DNA from: Streptomyces finlayi
Lineage (GTDB): Bacteria > Actinomycetota > Actinomycetes > Streptomycetales > Streptomycetaceae
Direction of reading: 5' to 3'
NCBI RefSeq assembly: GCF_014216315.1
Contig: NZ_CP045702.1
Location: forward strand, 4,154,001 to 4,218,000
DNA length: 64,000 nt
How positions within the stretch are numbered: the stretch's first letter is position 1; the number at the start of each line of letters is the position of its first letter. A model generated the notes under the pieces. It was not told where the DNA came from and made no database searches. It saw only the letters and a list, made by a program, of their open reading frames with translations. The position numbers and the translations under genes are program-made. This document shows, piece by piece, positions 42,622 to 51,781 of the stretch.

Positions 42622-43461
42622 TCAGGTGGGGAGCGCGGCGGCGCGGCGGCGGCTGGTGTACCAGACGAGCCCCGCGGTGACCGCGGCCGCTCCGACGGCC
42701 GCCACTGCGACCAGCGCGGGGCGTGGGGGCATCGAGAAGGCGGGCAGTCGCTGCTTGAGCCGGACCGGCCGGTCGAAGACGAGAACCGGCCACTCCCGCA
42801 GGGTCGCCTCACGTCGCAGCGCGCGGTCCGGATTGACCGCGTGCGGGTGGCCGACCGACTCCAGCATCGGCACGTCGGTCGCGGAGTCGCTGTACGCGTA
42901 ACAGCGTGAGAGGTCGTACCCCTCCGAAACGGCCAGCTCCTTGATCGCTTCCGCCTTCGTCGGCCCGTAGGCGTAGTACTCGACCTCGCCGGTGAAGCAG
43001 CCGTCGTCACCGACGACCATCCTGGTGGCGACCACGCGGTCCGCGCCCAGCAGTTCCCCGATCGGCTCGACCACCTCCGCGCCCGATGTGGACACGATGA
43101 CCACATCGCGTCCCGCGGCGTGGTGCTCCTCGATGAGGGTGGCGGCCTCGTCGTAGATGATCGGGTCGATCAGGTCGTGGAGGGTCTCGGCGACGATTTC
43201 CTTGACCAGTTCGACGTTCCACCCTTTGCAGAGCGCGGAGAGATATTCACGCATCCGCTCCATCTGATCGTGATCGGCGCCTCCGGCGAGGAAGACGAAC
43301 TGTGTGTACGCGGTGCGCAGTACGGCACGGCGGTTGATCAGTCCGCCTTGGTAGAAGGACTTGCTGAAGGTCAGCGTCGATGACTTCGCAATGACCGTCT
43401 TGTCCAGGTCAAAGAAGGCTGCTGTGCGCGGCGAGAAGCAGTTTTCCACAAGGGTGAGCAT
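42622..43461 (-). CDS. HAD-IB family phosphatase with C-terminal membrane anchor
   Basis: The 279-residue protein has the HAD motif I FFDLDKTVI (nucleophile D18, general acid D20), motif II IVSTSG and motif IV YAYSDSATDVPML, as in the SerB-like HAD-IB subfamily. A C-terminal hydrophobic segment (ALVAVAAVGAAAVTAGLVWY) then Arg-rich end anchors it in the membrane. The substrate is unknown. It is divergent from ssd with a 500-base gap. Confidence 0.88.
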   Translation of the reverse strand: MLTLVENCFSPRTAAFFDLDKTVIAKSSTLTFSKSFYQGGLINRRAVLRTAYTQFVFLAGGADHDQMERMREYLSALCKGWNVELVKEIVAETLHDLIDPIIYDEAATLIEEHHAAGRDVVIVSTSGAEVVEPIGELLGADRVVATRMVVGDDGCFTGEVEYYAYGPTKAEAIKELAVSEGYDLSRCYAYSDSATDVPMLESVGHPHAVNPDRALRREATLREWPVLVFDRPVRLKQRLPAFSMPPRPALVAVAAVGAAAVTAGLVWYTSRRRAAALPT

Positions 43462-43566
43462 AGGGGCCCACCATTCGGCGTAAACTCTGGCGTGTGGGTT
43501 TGCCTGAGAAGGCTCTCGGGTACACCATGGAAGTCACGGATCGTTCGCGACCGTGCTAACCCCGGT

Positions 43567-43633
43567 CCGACTCCTCCCCCCCCCGAGTCGGCCGTGGGGA
43601 CGACCCCCGCTCTCCCCCCCGGCGGGGGTCGTC
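43567..43633. terminator. Two tandem hairpins upstream of ssd
   Basis: CCGACTC pairs with GAGTCGG (43567-43591) and a 12-bp stem GACGACCCCCGC / GCGGGGGTCGTC follows (43599-43633). Both loops are runs of C. They could insulate or attenuate transcription into the ssd-tad operon. Confidence 0.6.
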
Positions 43634-43788
43634 GCATGTCCGGACGCGGTTTTGCCGTCCGGAATCAAGGTTTTCGCCCTCCCTCAGCCCGCTATGGCCT
43701 GGCTTTGCGTGGAACTTCCCTCAGCCTGCCTCGTCACGGTGCGTCACGGAAGGGCTGCGCTCGGAAGTCGCTGAAACGGGTTACCGAG

Positions 43789-43835
43789 ATATTCACAGTG
43801 CCGGAGTTGTCCACAGTTTTGCAGCAAGATCCACA
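43789..43835. promoter_or_regulatory. Cluster of DnaA-box-like sites upstream of ssd
   Basis: TTGTCCACA at 43807-43815 matches the preferred Streptomyces DnaA box exactly. ATATTCACA (43789) and AGATCCACA (43827) are weaker matches within 47 bases. This may mean DnaA binding or titration; no origin genes are near. Confidence 0.45.
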
Positions 43836-43961
43836 TCTTTTTCCGAAGCGCTGCACGGTGATTCCACCCGTGAAGTCCACGGGTTCCGGAATCGCGCATC
43901 TCGGAACGCTCCGAGATCGCCGCGAACCGTACTGAAGGGGCAGTGTGAAGGGGGCGGGATC

Positions 43962-45098
43962 GTGGCTCGATCGATCGCACGAGAAGGCATGCCCAGCTCG
44001 GAAGGCCGTCGGGGCGGACCGTTGATCGTGACCGAGGACGTGGAGTTGCTCGACGATCTGCTGAGGCTCTGCGCGGCGGCCGGAGCTGAGCCGGAAGTTC
44101 ATTACGGGCCGCCCGAACACAGGGGCGGCTGGGAGCAGGCTCCGATGGTTCTGGTGGGCGACGACGCCGCCCCGCGCTGCCGTGGCATCGCCCGCAGACG
44201 CGGCGTGATGCTCGTCGGGCGGGACCAGGACGCCCCGCACGTCTGGCGGCAGGCGGTGGAGATCGGGGCCGAATATGTGCTGCGGCTGCCCGATTCGGAG
44301 GGCTGGCTCGTCGACCAGATCGCCAACGCGGCGGAGGGTGTGGGGCGTCCCGCGCTGACCGTCGGCGTGATGGGCGGGAGGGGCGGCTCCGGCGCATCCA
44401 CGCTGGCCTGTGCGCTGGCCGTGACCGCCGCCAGGTCCGGCCGGCGGACCATGCTGATCGACGGCGACCCGCTGGGCGGCGGCATCGACGTACTGCTCGG
44501 CGGTGAAAGGGCCGAGGGCATGCGATGGCCGGATTTCGCCCAGTCCAAAGGGCGGGTGGGCGGTGGCGCCCTGGAGGATTCCCTGCCCGCCCTGCACGGG
44601 CTGCGGGTACTGAGCTGGGGCCGCGACGACGAGGTGGTCATCCCGCCGCAGGCCATGCGAGCGGTGCTGGCGGCAGCGCGCAGACTCGGTGGCGTGGTCG
44701 TCGTGGATCTGCCGCGCAGAGTGGACGAGGGCGTGGCCGAGGCGCTGGCTCAGCTCGATGTCGGCCTGCTGGTCGTGCCCGGTGAACTGCGGGCGGTCGC
44801 GGCGGCCCAGCGGGTGGCGTCGATGGCCGGAATGATCCTGGAGGACCTGCGGGTCGTGGCGCGCGGTCCCTACGCCGCCGGCCTCGACGAGCGGTGGGTG
44901 GCCAAGGCGCTCGGGCTGCCGCTCGTCGGTGAACTGCCGTGGGAGGCAGGTCCCCCAGCGGCTCATGACGACGGCGCGCCGCCGGGGAGCGCGGCGCGGG
45001 GGCCCCTGGCCCGGTTCTGCACCGCCTTCTGGGAGCAGGCGGGCGCAGTCGGTGGCGGAAGCCTCGCCACCGGACTTCCGGGCGGAGGTGTGTCATGA
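43962..45098 (+). CDS. ssd: Septum-site-determining protein Ssd (CpaE/MinD-like)
   Basis: The 378-residue protein has an N-terminal receiver-like half (about 20-125) and a MinD-like ATPase half. The P-loop reads GGRGGSGASTLACAL, lacking the catalytic lysine of true Walker A. TMLIDGDPLGGGIDVLLGG follows. Ssd proteins are MinD-like regulators encoded at the head of actinobacterial tad clusters and affect septation. The GTG at 43962 has AGGGGG upstream; an ATG at 43989 is an alternative. The stop overlaps tadA by 4 bases. Confidence 0.85.
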   Translation: MARSIAREGMPSSEGRRGGPLIVTEDVELLDDLLRLCAAAGAEPEVHYGPPEHRGGWEQAPMVLVGDDAAPRCRGIARRRGVMLVGRDQDAPHVWRQAVEIGAEYVLRLPDSEGWLVDQIANAAEGVGRPALTVGVMGGRGGSGASTLACALAVTAARSGRRTMLIDGDPLGGGIDVLLGGERAEGMRWPDFAQSKGRVGGGALEDSLPALHGLRVLSWGRDDEVVIPPQAMRAVLAAARRLGGVVVVDLPRRVDEGVAEALAQLDVGLLVVPGELRAVAAAQRVASMAGMILEDLRVVARGPYAAGLDERWVAKALGLPLVGELPWEAGPPAAHDDGAPPGSAARGPLARFCTAFWEQAGAVGGGSLATGLPGGGVS

Positions 45099-46243
45099 CG
45101 GAGGCTCTGCTCGACGCAGTGCGGCAGCGGCTGGCCCGCAGTGGCGCCGCACCGACCCCGGCGGGGGTTGCGGCCGCCCTGCGCGCCCAGGGACGGCTCC
45201 TGGGGGACACGGAAGTCCTCGGGGCGGCAAGGGAGTTACGGGGCGAGCTGGTCGGCACCGGGGTACTGGAGCCGCTGCTCGCCGATCCGGCGGTGACCGA
45301 TGTGCTGGTGTCCGCGCCGGACCGGGTGTGGGTGGACCGGGGTGCCGGACTCGAACTGACCGGGGTCGCCTTCGCGGACGCGGCCGCCGTACGCAGGCTG
45401 GCTCAGCGGCTCGCGGCCGTTGCGGGGCGGCGTCTGGACGATGCCAGGCCCTGGGTCGACGCACGGCTGCCGGACGGGACCCGGATGCACGCTGTGTTGC
45501 CTCCGGTGTCCGTCGGCTCGACCTGTCTGTCCCTGCGCGTAGTGCGGCCCAGGGCGTTCGCGCTCGCGGAGCTGGTCGAGGCGGGGACGGTGCCGCCGGG
45601 CGGCGACCGGGTGCTGCGGGCCCTTGTGGAGGCCCGGGTCTCGTACCTGATCAGCGGGGGCACGGGCGCCGGTAAGACGACGTTGCTTTCGAGCCTTCTC
45701 GGGGCGGTCGGGGAACAGGAGCGGATCGTGCTCGCCGAGGATTCCGCCGAGCTGCGGCCTGACCATCCCCATGTGGTGCGCCTGGAGTCGCGACCCGCCA
45801 ACCAGGAGGGGGCGGGGCGCGTGACGCTGCGGGACCTGGTGCGACAGGCGCTGCGGATGCGGCCCGACCGTCTGGTGGTCGGGGAGGTGCGCGGCGGCGA
45901 GGTCACGGAGTTGCTGGCCGCGCTGAACACCGGGCACGAGGGAGGCTGCGGCACGGTGCATGCCAATGCGGCCGAACACGTCCCGGCCCGTCTCGAAGCC
46001 CTGGGGACGGCCGCCGGCCTTGACCGGACGGCTTTGCACAGCCAGTTGGCGGCGGCGTTGTCGGTGGTGGTCCATCTGGTGCGGGACCGGAGCGGGCAGC
46101 GACGGCTCGCCGAGGTGCATGTCCTGGAGCGTGATGAGGCGGGGCTGGTGGTGACGGTGCCCGCGCTGCGCTGGGGCGCCGGGGGATTCGTACGGGAGCG
46201 GGGCTGGGAACGGCTGCGCTCGTTGATCGGGGGCGCGCTGTGA
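45095..46243 (+). CDS. tadA: TadA/CpaF-type secretion ATPase
   Basis: The 382-residue type II/IV secretion ATPase has Walker A GGTGAGKTTLL (188-198), an Asp box RIVLAEDSAEL, Walker B RPDRLVVGEVRGGE and a His box GHEGGCGTVHANAAEH. It energises assembly of Flp-type pili through the TadB/TadC platform. It is coupled to ssd and to tadB by 4-base overlaps. Confidence 0.92.
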   Translation: MTEALLDAVRQRLARSGAAPTPAGVAAALRAQGRLLGDTEVLGAARELRGELVGTGVLEPLLADPAVTDVLVSAPDRVWVDRGAGLELTGVAFADAAAVRRLAQRLAAVAGRRLDDARPWVDARLPDGTRMHAVLPPVSVGSTCLSLRVVRPRAFALAELVEAGTVPPGGDRVLRALVEARVSYLISGGTGAGKTTLLSSLLGAVGEQERIVLAEDSAELRPDHPHVVRLESRPANQEGAGRVTLRDLVRQALRMRPDRLVVGEVRGGEVTELLAALNTGHEGGCGTVHANAAEHVPARLEALGTAAGLDRTALHSQLAAALSVVVHLVRDRSGQRRLAEVHVLERDEAGLVVTVPALRWGAGGFVRERGWERLRSLIGGAL

Positions 46244-47103
46244 CAGCCATGGGGCCGGGGCATGTGACGTACGCGACGGTGATGTGTGCCGGGATGGCGG
46301 CCTGGACGGCCGTGCGGCGCGAGCAGGCGCGGCGTCGGGCGCGGCTGCTGTTCGCGGACGGGGCGCCGGAGCCGAGCCGGCTGAGGGCCCACTGGTCGGC
46401 GATGTCGGTGTTCCTCCGTGAGCGGCGCGAGTGGCTGTGCGTTCCGTTGGCGGTGTTGCTCGCCGTGCTGGGTGAGTCGGCGCTGCCGTTGGCCGCGGGG
46501 GCCGTGGCGGTGCCGCTCATGCGGCGGTGGCTGCGTGTGCGGTCCCGGCGGCGGGAGCGGGAGCGCGCGTCGGATGCGGTGATGACGCTGTGCGGTGCGG
46601 TGGTGGGGGAGCTGCGGGCGGGGCGTGAGCCGGGCCAGGCGTTGCTGGTTGCCGCCCGCGAATCGGCGGTGGCACTGGGCGGGGCGGAGGCCGCGGTACT
46701 GGCGGCCGCGCGGTTCGGTGGGGACGTGCCGGGTGCGCTGCGACAGGCGGCGGACGGACCGGGGCGTGAGGGGCTCGCCGGAGTGGCGGCATGCTGGCGG
46801 GTCGCGGTGGACGGCGGGGCGGGGCTCGTGGCCGGCCTGGACCGTCTGGAGGGTGCCTTACGTGCGGACAGGCGCCGGCGGGAGGAGTTGCGAGCCCAAC
46901 TGGCGGGCGCCTGGTCGACGGTCGTGGTGCTGGCGCTTCTGCCGGTGGCGGGTCTGGGACTGGGTGCCGCACTGGGGGCCGACCCCTTGCGGGTCCTGTT
47001 GCACAGCCCTGGAGGGCTGGCCTGCCTGACCGCGGGAGGGCTGCTGGAGACGGCGGGCCTCCTGTGGGCCCGGCGGATCGTCAGGGCGGGTGAGGCGGCG
47101 TGA
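46240..47103 (+). CDS. tadB: TadB-like pilus platform membrane protein
   Basis: The 287-residue protein has N-terminal hydrophobic segments (LAVLLAVLGESALPLAAGAV), a T2SS-F-type cytoplasmic region (LCGAVVGELRAGREPGQALL) and C-terminal membrane helices. It forms the inner-membrane platform with TadC. The GTG start overlaps the tadA stop and its own stop overlaps tadC. Confidence 0.85.
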   Translation: MTAMGPGHVTYATVMCAGMAAWTAVRREQARRRARLLFADGAPEPSRLRAHWSAMSVFLRERREWLCVPLAVLLAVLGESALPLAAGAVAVPLMRRWLRVRSRRRERERASDAVMTLCGAVVGELRAGREPGQALLVAARESAVALGGAEAAVLAAARFGGDVPGALRQAADGPGREGLAGVAACWRVAVDGGAGLVAGLDRLEGALRADRRRREELRAQLAGAWSTVVVLALLPVAGLGLGAALGADPLRVLLHSPGGLACLTAGGLLETAGLLWARRIVRAGEAA

Positions 47104-47894
47104 GCGGGGCGACGGGGGGCGTCGTCCACAGCCTGGGGGTGATGGGAGTGCTGGTGTGCACCGCCGCGTATGCGGTTCTCGCCCTCATGGGACGGCGGCG
47201 GGAGCGGGTAGTGCGCAGACGTGTGGCGCTGCTGTTGGCGGTCGGTGCGGGGAAGCGGCGCCGGTGGCGGCCGGGCGTCACCGCCGGTGTGCGGAAGTGG
47301 GTGGCGCCCTTGGGGGCGGCGGCGGTCGGGTGGGTCCTGGTCGGCGGACTGCCGGGCTGCGCGGCCGCTGCGGCCGCGGCATACGGGATGTGGCGTCGGC
47401 AGCGGTCGTGGAGGGCGCGTGATGACGCTGCCGCGGTGGCGGAGGCCGCCGTGGTGGTGGGGCAGCTTCCGCTCGCAGCCGATCTGCTGGCGGCCTGCCT
47501 CTCTGCCGGGGCGGGTCCGAGGGAGGCGGCGGAGGCGGTGGGTGAGTCCATGGGTGGCCCGGTCGGTGACCGGCTGGCCGGGGTGGCGGCGGAGATCCGG
47601 CTCGGCGGGGAACCGGCCGGGGCGTGGGGGCGGTTGGCGGAGATACCGGGCGCGGGTCAGCTGGCGCGCTGCCTGGACCGGGCGGGAACGACCGGGGCAC
47701 CGGCGGCGGAACCGGTTGGCCGGCTGGCGGAGACGATGCGCGCCGAACGGTCGAGTGCGGCCGTGGCCCGCGCGCAGCGCGCCGGCGTGCTGATCACCGC
47801 ACCGGTCGGACTGTGCTTCCTGCCCGCCTTCCTGGCCATCGGGGTGGCGCCCGTGGTGATCGGGCTCGCGACCGGGCTGTTGTCACCCGGCTGA
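47100..47894 (+). CDS. tadC: TadC-like pilus platform membrane protein
   Basis: The 264-residue protein has two N-terminal hydrophobic stretches, a T2SS-F segment (PLAADLLAACLSAGAGPREA) and two C-terminal helices (ITAPVGLCFLPAFLAIG, VVIGLATGLLSPG). It pairs with TadB. A tandem-repeat spacer of 181 bases follows before the pilin-like gene. Confidence 0.85.
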   Translation: MSGATGGVVHSLGVMGVLVCTAAYAVLALMGRRRERVVRRRVALLLAVGAGKRRRWRPGVTAGVRKWVAPLGAAAVGWVLVGGLPGCAAAAAAAYGMWRRQRSWRARDDAAAVAEAAVVVGQLPLAADLLAACLSAGAGPREAAEAVGESMGGPVGDRLAGVAAEIRLGGEPAGAWGRLAEIPGAGQLARCLDRAGTTGAPAAEPVGRLAETMRAERSSAAVARAQRAGVLITAPVGLCFLPAFLAIGVAPVVIGLATGLLSPG

Positions 47895-47924
47895 CGCGGG
47901 GCGACCCCTTGCGCAGGGGCCCTT

Positions 47925-48008
47925 GGCGGTCCGACGGGCACCTGGCGGTCCGACGGGCACCTGGTGGTCCGACGGGCACCTGGTGGTCCGTCGGGCACCT
48001 GGCGGTCC
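47925..48008. repeat. 19-bp tandem repeat between tadC and the pilin gene
   Basis: The unit GGCGGTCCGACGGGCACCT occurs four times (47925-48000), with C/T and A/T variants, plus an 8-base remnant. GGTCC/CACC arms in each unit are weakly self-complementary. Confidence 0.85.
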
Positions 48009-48075
48009 ATACGTATCGGTTCACATCAGTCCACATCGATTCACAGAAATCGACATATCTATTTCGGGGGTTGAA

Positions 48076-48312
48076 ATGAGTGGCAACTTCATGGGGCGGG
48101 TGCTGGATTCGGCGCGGCGGGCGTGGAGCGGCAAGCGGGGGTCGCTGGGCAGGTTCGGACGGTCGGACCGCGGGATGACGACGTCCGAGTACGCCGTCGG
48201 AACCATCGCCGCCTGCGGGTTCGCCGCGGTGCTCTACAAGGTCGTGACGAGCGGGCCCGTGCTCACGGCGATGCAGTCGCTGATCAAGGACGCGCTCGAT
48301 GCGAAGTTCTGA
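48076..48312 (+). CDS. DUF4244 protein, probable Flp-type pilin
   Basis: The 78-residue protein has a basic leader of 33 residues, then G-MTTSEYAVGTIAACGFAAVL, a prepilin-like cleavage site (G before M, E at +5, Y at +6) and one membrane helix, ending in a short helical tail. Its position in the tad cluster makes it the likely major pilin. The ATG has GGGGG upstream. The next gene starts inside its last codons. Confidence 0.85.
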   Translation: MSGNFMGRVLDSARRAWSGKRGSLGRFGRSDRGMTTSEYAVGTIAACGFAAVLYKVVTSGPVLTAMQSLIKDALDAKF

Positions 48313-48727
48313 GGGTTGCGGGGCCGGCGGAGGGGCCTGGGCCGGGCGGCGGTGGCGGGCGCGGGCTCCTGCCCCTCCCGGCAGGGACGAGGGCGCCGTG
48401 ACGGCGGAGGCGGCGATGGTCATCCCCGCCCTTGTCGCCTTCGCGGTCGTCCTGGTGTGGGCTCTGGTGGCCGCAGCCGATCAGATCCGGTGCGTGGACG
48501 CGGCGCGGGCCGGGGCGCGGGCAGCGGCCCGTTCGGAGCCGGAGGCGGCGGTGCTGGACACGGCGCGGGCGGCGGCGCCTGGACAGGCGCGGGTCGAGGT
48601 GGAGCGGTCGGGGGAGCTGTGGCGGGTCCGCGTGGAGGCACCGACACCGGGTCCTGGGCCACTGACGCTCACGTTGAGCGCCGAGGCGGCCGCACTTGCG
48701 GAGGACACGGTGGGGGAGGAGCCGTGA
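48299..48727 (+). CDS. TadE-like pseudopilin
   Basis: The 142-residue protein has a Gly/Arg-rich leader, then EGAVTAEAAMVIPALVAFAV, a TadE signature with the conserved Glu after the cleavage site and one helix. The C-terminal part is extracytoplasmic. The ATG at 48299 lies 14 bases inside the pilin gene; an internal GTG (48398) right at the mature sequence is possible but would remove the leader. Confidence 0.8.
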   Translation: MRSSEGCGAGGGAWAGRRWRARAPAPPGRDEGAVTAEAAMVIPALVAFAVVLVWALVAAADQIRCVDAARAGARAAARSEPEAAVLDTARAAAPGQARVEVERSGELWRVRVEAPTPGPGPLTLTLSAEAAALAEDTVGEEP

Positions 48728-49284
48728 GGAGCTGGTGGAAGCGGGGGCGGGAGCGGGAGCGGGAGCGGGAGCGGTGGCTGAGGCGGGGAGGCGGCTCCGG
48801 TGATCGAGGGCTGGCGACGGTGTGGGCGGCTACGGCCACGGCCACCCTGTGCGCGGTGTTCGCGGTGGTGCTCGCACTGGGACAGGCCGTGGCGGCCCGG
48901 CACAGGGCCGGCGGTGCGGCTGACCTGGCGGCCCTCGCCGCAGCCGACCGTGCCCTCCAGGGCCCGGCAGCCGCGTGCGAGGCGGCCGGGCGGGTTGCCG
49001 GGGCTCAGGAGGCGGTTGTGGTGCGGTGCGCCGTGCAGGGGGAGATCGCCGATGTGACGGCCCGCGCCCGCTTCGGCCCGTACGAGCCAGAGGTCAGGGC
49101 CCGCGCGGGGCCGCCGGACGAGGCGGCGCGGGCCGGGGGAGCGCGGGCCGGGGGAGCAGCGGCGCGGGCCGGGGGAGCGGCGAGGGGAGGGGGTTCGGCG
49201 GCTACGGCTTCGGCGTGTCTTCCGGGGGTGGGGCAGGGGCAGGGGCAGCCGGGTCCGGGGGTGCGGTGCGTAGGAGTTCGGTGA
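48724..49284 (+). CDS. Rv3654c-type TadE-like secreted protein
   Basis: The 186-residue protein has a strongly basic leader (KRGRERERERERWLRRGG), then DRGLATVWAATATATLCAVF, a TadG-like helix, and a domain with paired cysteines. It then runs into an Ala/Gly/Arg repeat tail. The GTG start overlaps the TadE stop. The last 83 bases overlap the convergent helicase gene, so the low-complexity tail may be longer than the functional protein. Confidence 0.78.
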   Translation: MRSWWKRGRERERERERWLRRGGGSGDRGLATVWAATATATLCAVFAVVLALGQAVAARHRAGGAADLAALAAADRALQGPAAACEAAGRVAGAQEAVVVRCAVQGEIADVTARARFGPYEPEVRARAGPPDEAARAGGARAGGAAARAGGAARGGGSAATASACLPGVGQGQGQPGPGVRCVGVR

Positions 49285-51703
49285 GGAGGCGTACGGCGCC
49301 GCGCTTGTGCAGCGGCTCGTTCCCGTTGCCGCACTTGGGGGACTGGATGCACGAGGGGCAGCCCGCGTCGCACTCGCAGGACGCGATGGCCTCGCGGGTC
49401 GCCGTCAGCCACGTCCGGGCGGTGTGGAAGGCCCGCTCGGCGAAGCCGGCGCCGCCCGAGTGGCCGTCGTAGACGAAGACCGTGGGCAGCAGGGTGTCCG
49501 GGTGGAGCGGCACGGAGACTCCGCCGATGTCCCAGCGGTCGCAGGTGGCGAAGAGCGGGAGCATCCCGATCGACGCGTGCTCGGCGGCGTGGAGAGCGCC
49601 GCCGAGGATCTCCGGATTGATCCGGGCGGCATCGAGCTGGTCCTCGGTGACCGTCCACCACACGGCGCGGGTGCGCAGGGTGCGGGGCGGGAGGTCGAGT
49701 TTGGTCTCCCCCATGACCTCACCGGTGATCACCCGGCGGCGCAGGAAGGAGACGACCTGGTTGGTGACCTCCACGGAGCCGTAACAGAGTCGTCCGTCAC
49801 CCCACGGGATCTCCATGTCGGTCTCCAGGACGGAGATGGCGGTGGTGTCGCGTGCGGTGGTCGAGTACGGCGGGCTCGCCTCCTCGACGAGGGCCACGGA
49901 GTCCTCCAGGTCGAGCTTCCGCACCAGGTAGGTGCGGCCCTGGTGGAGGTGGACGGCGCCCTCGTGGACGGCGGTGTGCGCTGCCGACTCGTCGACGGTT
50001 CCGAGCAGACGTCCGGTGCCCTCTTCGACGATCTGGACCGGGCGGCCGCCCTCGCCGCGGATGTCGGTGAGATCCGCCGCCCGCTCGCGGCGGGTCCAGT
50101 GCCAGCCGGAGGGCCGCTTGCGCAGTAGTTTCGCGGCCTCCAGCTGAGGCAGCAGATCGGGCACGGCAGGACCGAAGAGCGCGATGTCGGACCCGGTGAG
50201 AGGCAGTTCCGCGGCGGCCGCGCACAGATGGGGGGCGAGGACGTACGGGTTGTCGGGGTCCAGGACGGTGGACTCCACGGGCTGCTGGAACAGCGCCTCG
50301 GGGTGGTGGACCAGATAGGTGTCCAGGGGATCGTCCCGGGCGACCAGGATGGCGAGTGCGCCCTGACCGGAGCGGCCCGCGCGTCCCGCCTGCTGCCACA
50401 GGGAGGCCCTGGTGCCCGGGTAACCGGCGATGACGACGGCGTCGAGGCCCGAGACGTCGATGCCCAGTTCCAGGGCGGTGGTGGCGGCGAGGCCGAGTAG
50501 TTCGCCGGAGTGCAGAGCCCGTTCCAGAGCGCGGCGTTCCTCGGGGAGGTAGCCGCCGCGATAGGCGGCGATCCGTTTCGGCAGCAAGTGGTCCACCTCG
50601 GCGAGGCGTTCCTTCGCGATCACCGAGATGAGTTCGGCGCCGCGCCGCGATCGCACGAAGGCCACCGAGCGGACGCCTTGAAGGGTCAGGTCGGTGAGGA
50701 GGTCGGCGGTTTCCGCCGTGGCGGTACGGCGAACCGGGGCGCCCCTCTCGCCGTGGAGTTCGGTCAGCGGGGGTTCCCAGAGGGCGAAGACCAGTTCGCC
50801 GCGGGGCGAGGCGTCGTCGGCGACCTCCTTGACGGGGAGGCCCGTGAGACGGCCCGCGGCGACCGAGGGGTCCGCCGAGGTGGCGGAGGCGAGGAGGAAG
50901 ACCGGATCGGCGCCGTAACGGGCGCACAGGCGGCGCAGGCGCCGCAGCACCTGGGCGACGTGGGAGCCGAAGACGCCCCGGTAGGTGTGGCACTCGTCGA
51001 TGACGACGAAGCGCAGGGCGCGCAGGAAGGAGGACCAGCGGGGATGGGAGGGCAGGATGCCGCGGTGCAGCATGTCGGGGTTGGTCAGGACGTAGTTGGC
51101 GTACTGGCGTACCCATTCGCGTTCCTCGACGGGGGTGTCACCGTCGTACACCGCCGGCCGGATCGCGTGGCCGAGTGGCTCCGCGAGGTTCTTCACGGAC
51201 CGTCGCTGGTCGGCTGCCAGGGCCTTGGTGGGGGCGAGGTACAGGGCGGTGGCCCCGCGTCCGTTCGGGGCCTGTGAGCCCTCGAGCAGGGTGCTGAGCA
51301 CCGGCGCGAGGTAGGCGAGGGACTTCCCGGACGCGGTGCCGGTGGCGATCACGACGGATTCGCCGTCCAGCGCATGCTCCGCGGCGGCTGCCTGATGGGC
51401 CCACGGATGGCCGATCCCGGCCTGCTGAATCGCCGCGACGACTTCTGGGCGGATGCGATCCGGCCAGATGGCATGGGTTCCCGCCCGCGGGGGCAAGTGC
51501 TCCGTATGAGTGATGCGCGCGGACCGGCCCGCCCCTGCGGCGAGCCGGTCGAGGACCATGGAGGGAGAGGGGCGGGATCCCCCGCTCTCGGGCGGTCGAC
51601 TGGGGCGGTGATTCTTGGCCATCGGCACCGAGTGTGTCACTGGCGTGGCGGACAATGGTCCCAAGGCGTCGTGCATGGCGGCTGGTAAGTGATTGAATGC
51701 CAT
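49202..51703 (-). CDS. DEAD/DEAH-box helicase with DUF1998 zinc domain
   Basis: The 833-residue helicase has motif I ATGTASGKSLAYLAP, motif II VIDECHTYRG, motif III LASATSA, a C-terminal RecA domain ending QQAGRAGRSGQG and a DUF1998 cysteine cluster (CECDAGCPSCIQSPKCG). Related proteins are MrfA-type DNA repair helicases. The ATG at 51703 is chosen because upstream sequence overlaps the divergent bldG gene. Its 3' end overlaps the TadE-like gene by 83 bases. Confidence 0.88.
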   Translation of the reverse strand: MAFNHLPAAMHDALGPLSATPVTHSVPMAKNHRPSRPPESGGSRPSPSMVLDRLAAGAGRSARITHTEHLPPRAGTHAIWPDRIRPEVVAAIQQAGIGHPWAHQAAAAEHALDGESVVIATGTASGKSLAYLAPVLSTLLEGSQAPNGRGATALYLAPTKALAADQRRSVKNLAEPLGHAIRPAVYDGDTPVEEREWVRQYANYVLTNPDMLHRGILPSHPRWSSFLRALRFVVIDECHTYRGVFGSHVAQVLRRLRRLCARYGADPVFLLASATSADPSVAAGRLTGLPVKEVADDASPRGELVFALWEPPLTELHGERGAPVRRTATAETADLLTDLTLQGVRSVAFVRSRRGAELISVIAKERLAEVDHLLPKRIAAYRGGYLPEERRALERALHSGELLGLAATTALELGIDVSGLDAVVIAGYPGTRASLWQQAGRAGRSGQGALAILVARDDPLDTYLVHHPEALFQQPVESTVLDPDNPYVLAPHLCAAAAELPLTGSDIALFGPAVPDLLPQLEAAKLLRKRPSGWHWTRRERAADLTDIRGEGGRPVQIVEEGTGRLLGTVDESAAHTAVHEGAVHLHQGRTYLVRKLDLEDSVALVEEASPPYSTTARDTTAISVLETDMEIPWGDGRLCYGSVEVTNQVVSFLRRRVITGEVMGETKLDLPPRTLRTRAVWWTVTEDQLDAARINPEILGGALHAAEHASIGMLPLFATCDRWDIGGVSVPLHPDTLLPTVFVYDGHSGGAGFAERAFHTARTWLTATREAIASCECDAGCPSCIQSPKCGNGNEPLHKRGAVRLLTELLRTAPPDPAAPAPAPPPEDTPKP

Positions 51704-51781
51704 CGCGGCTGGCGATCCGTCCCCTGGCTCCGTCGGGGAGACCGAGGGGCGACCGCTCGATAGCAAGGTGCTGGAGGATCC

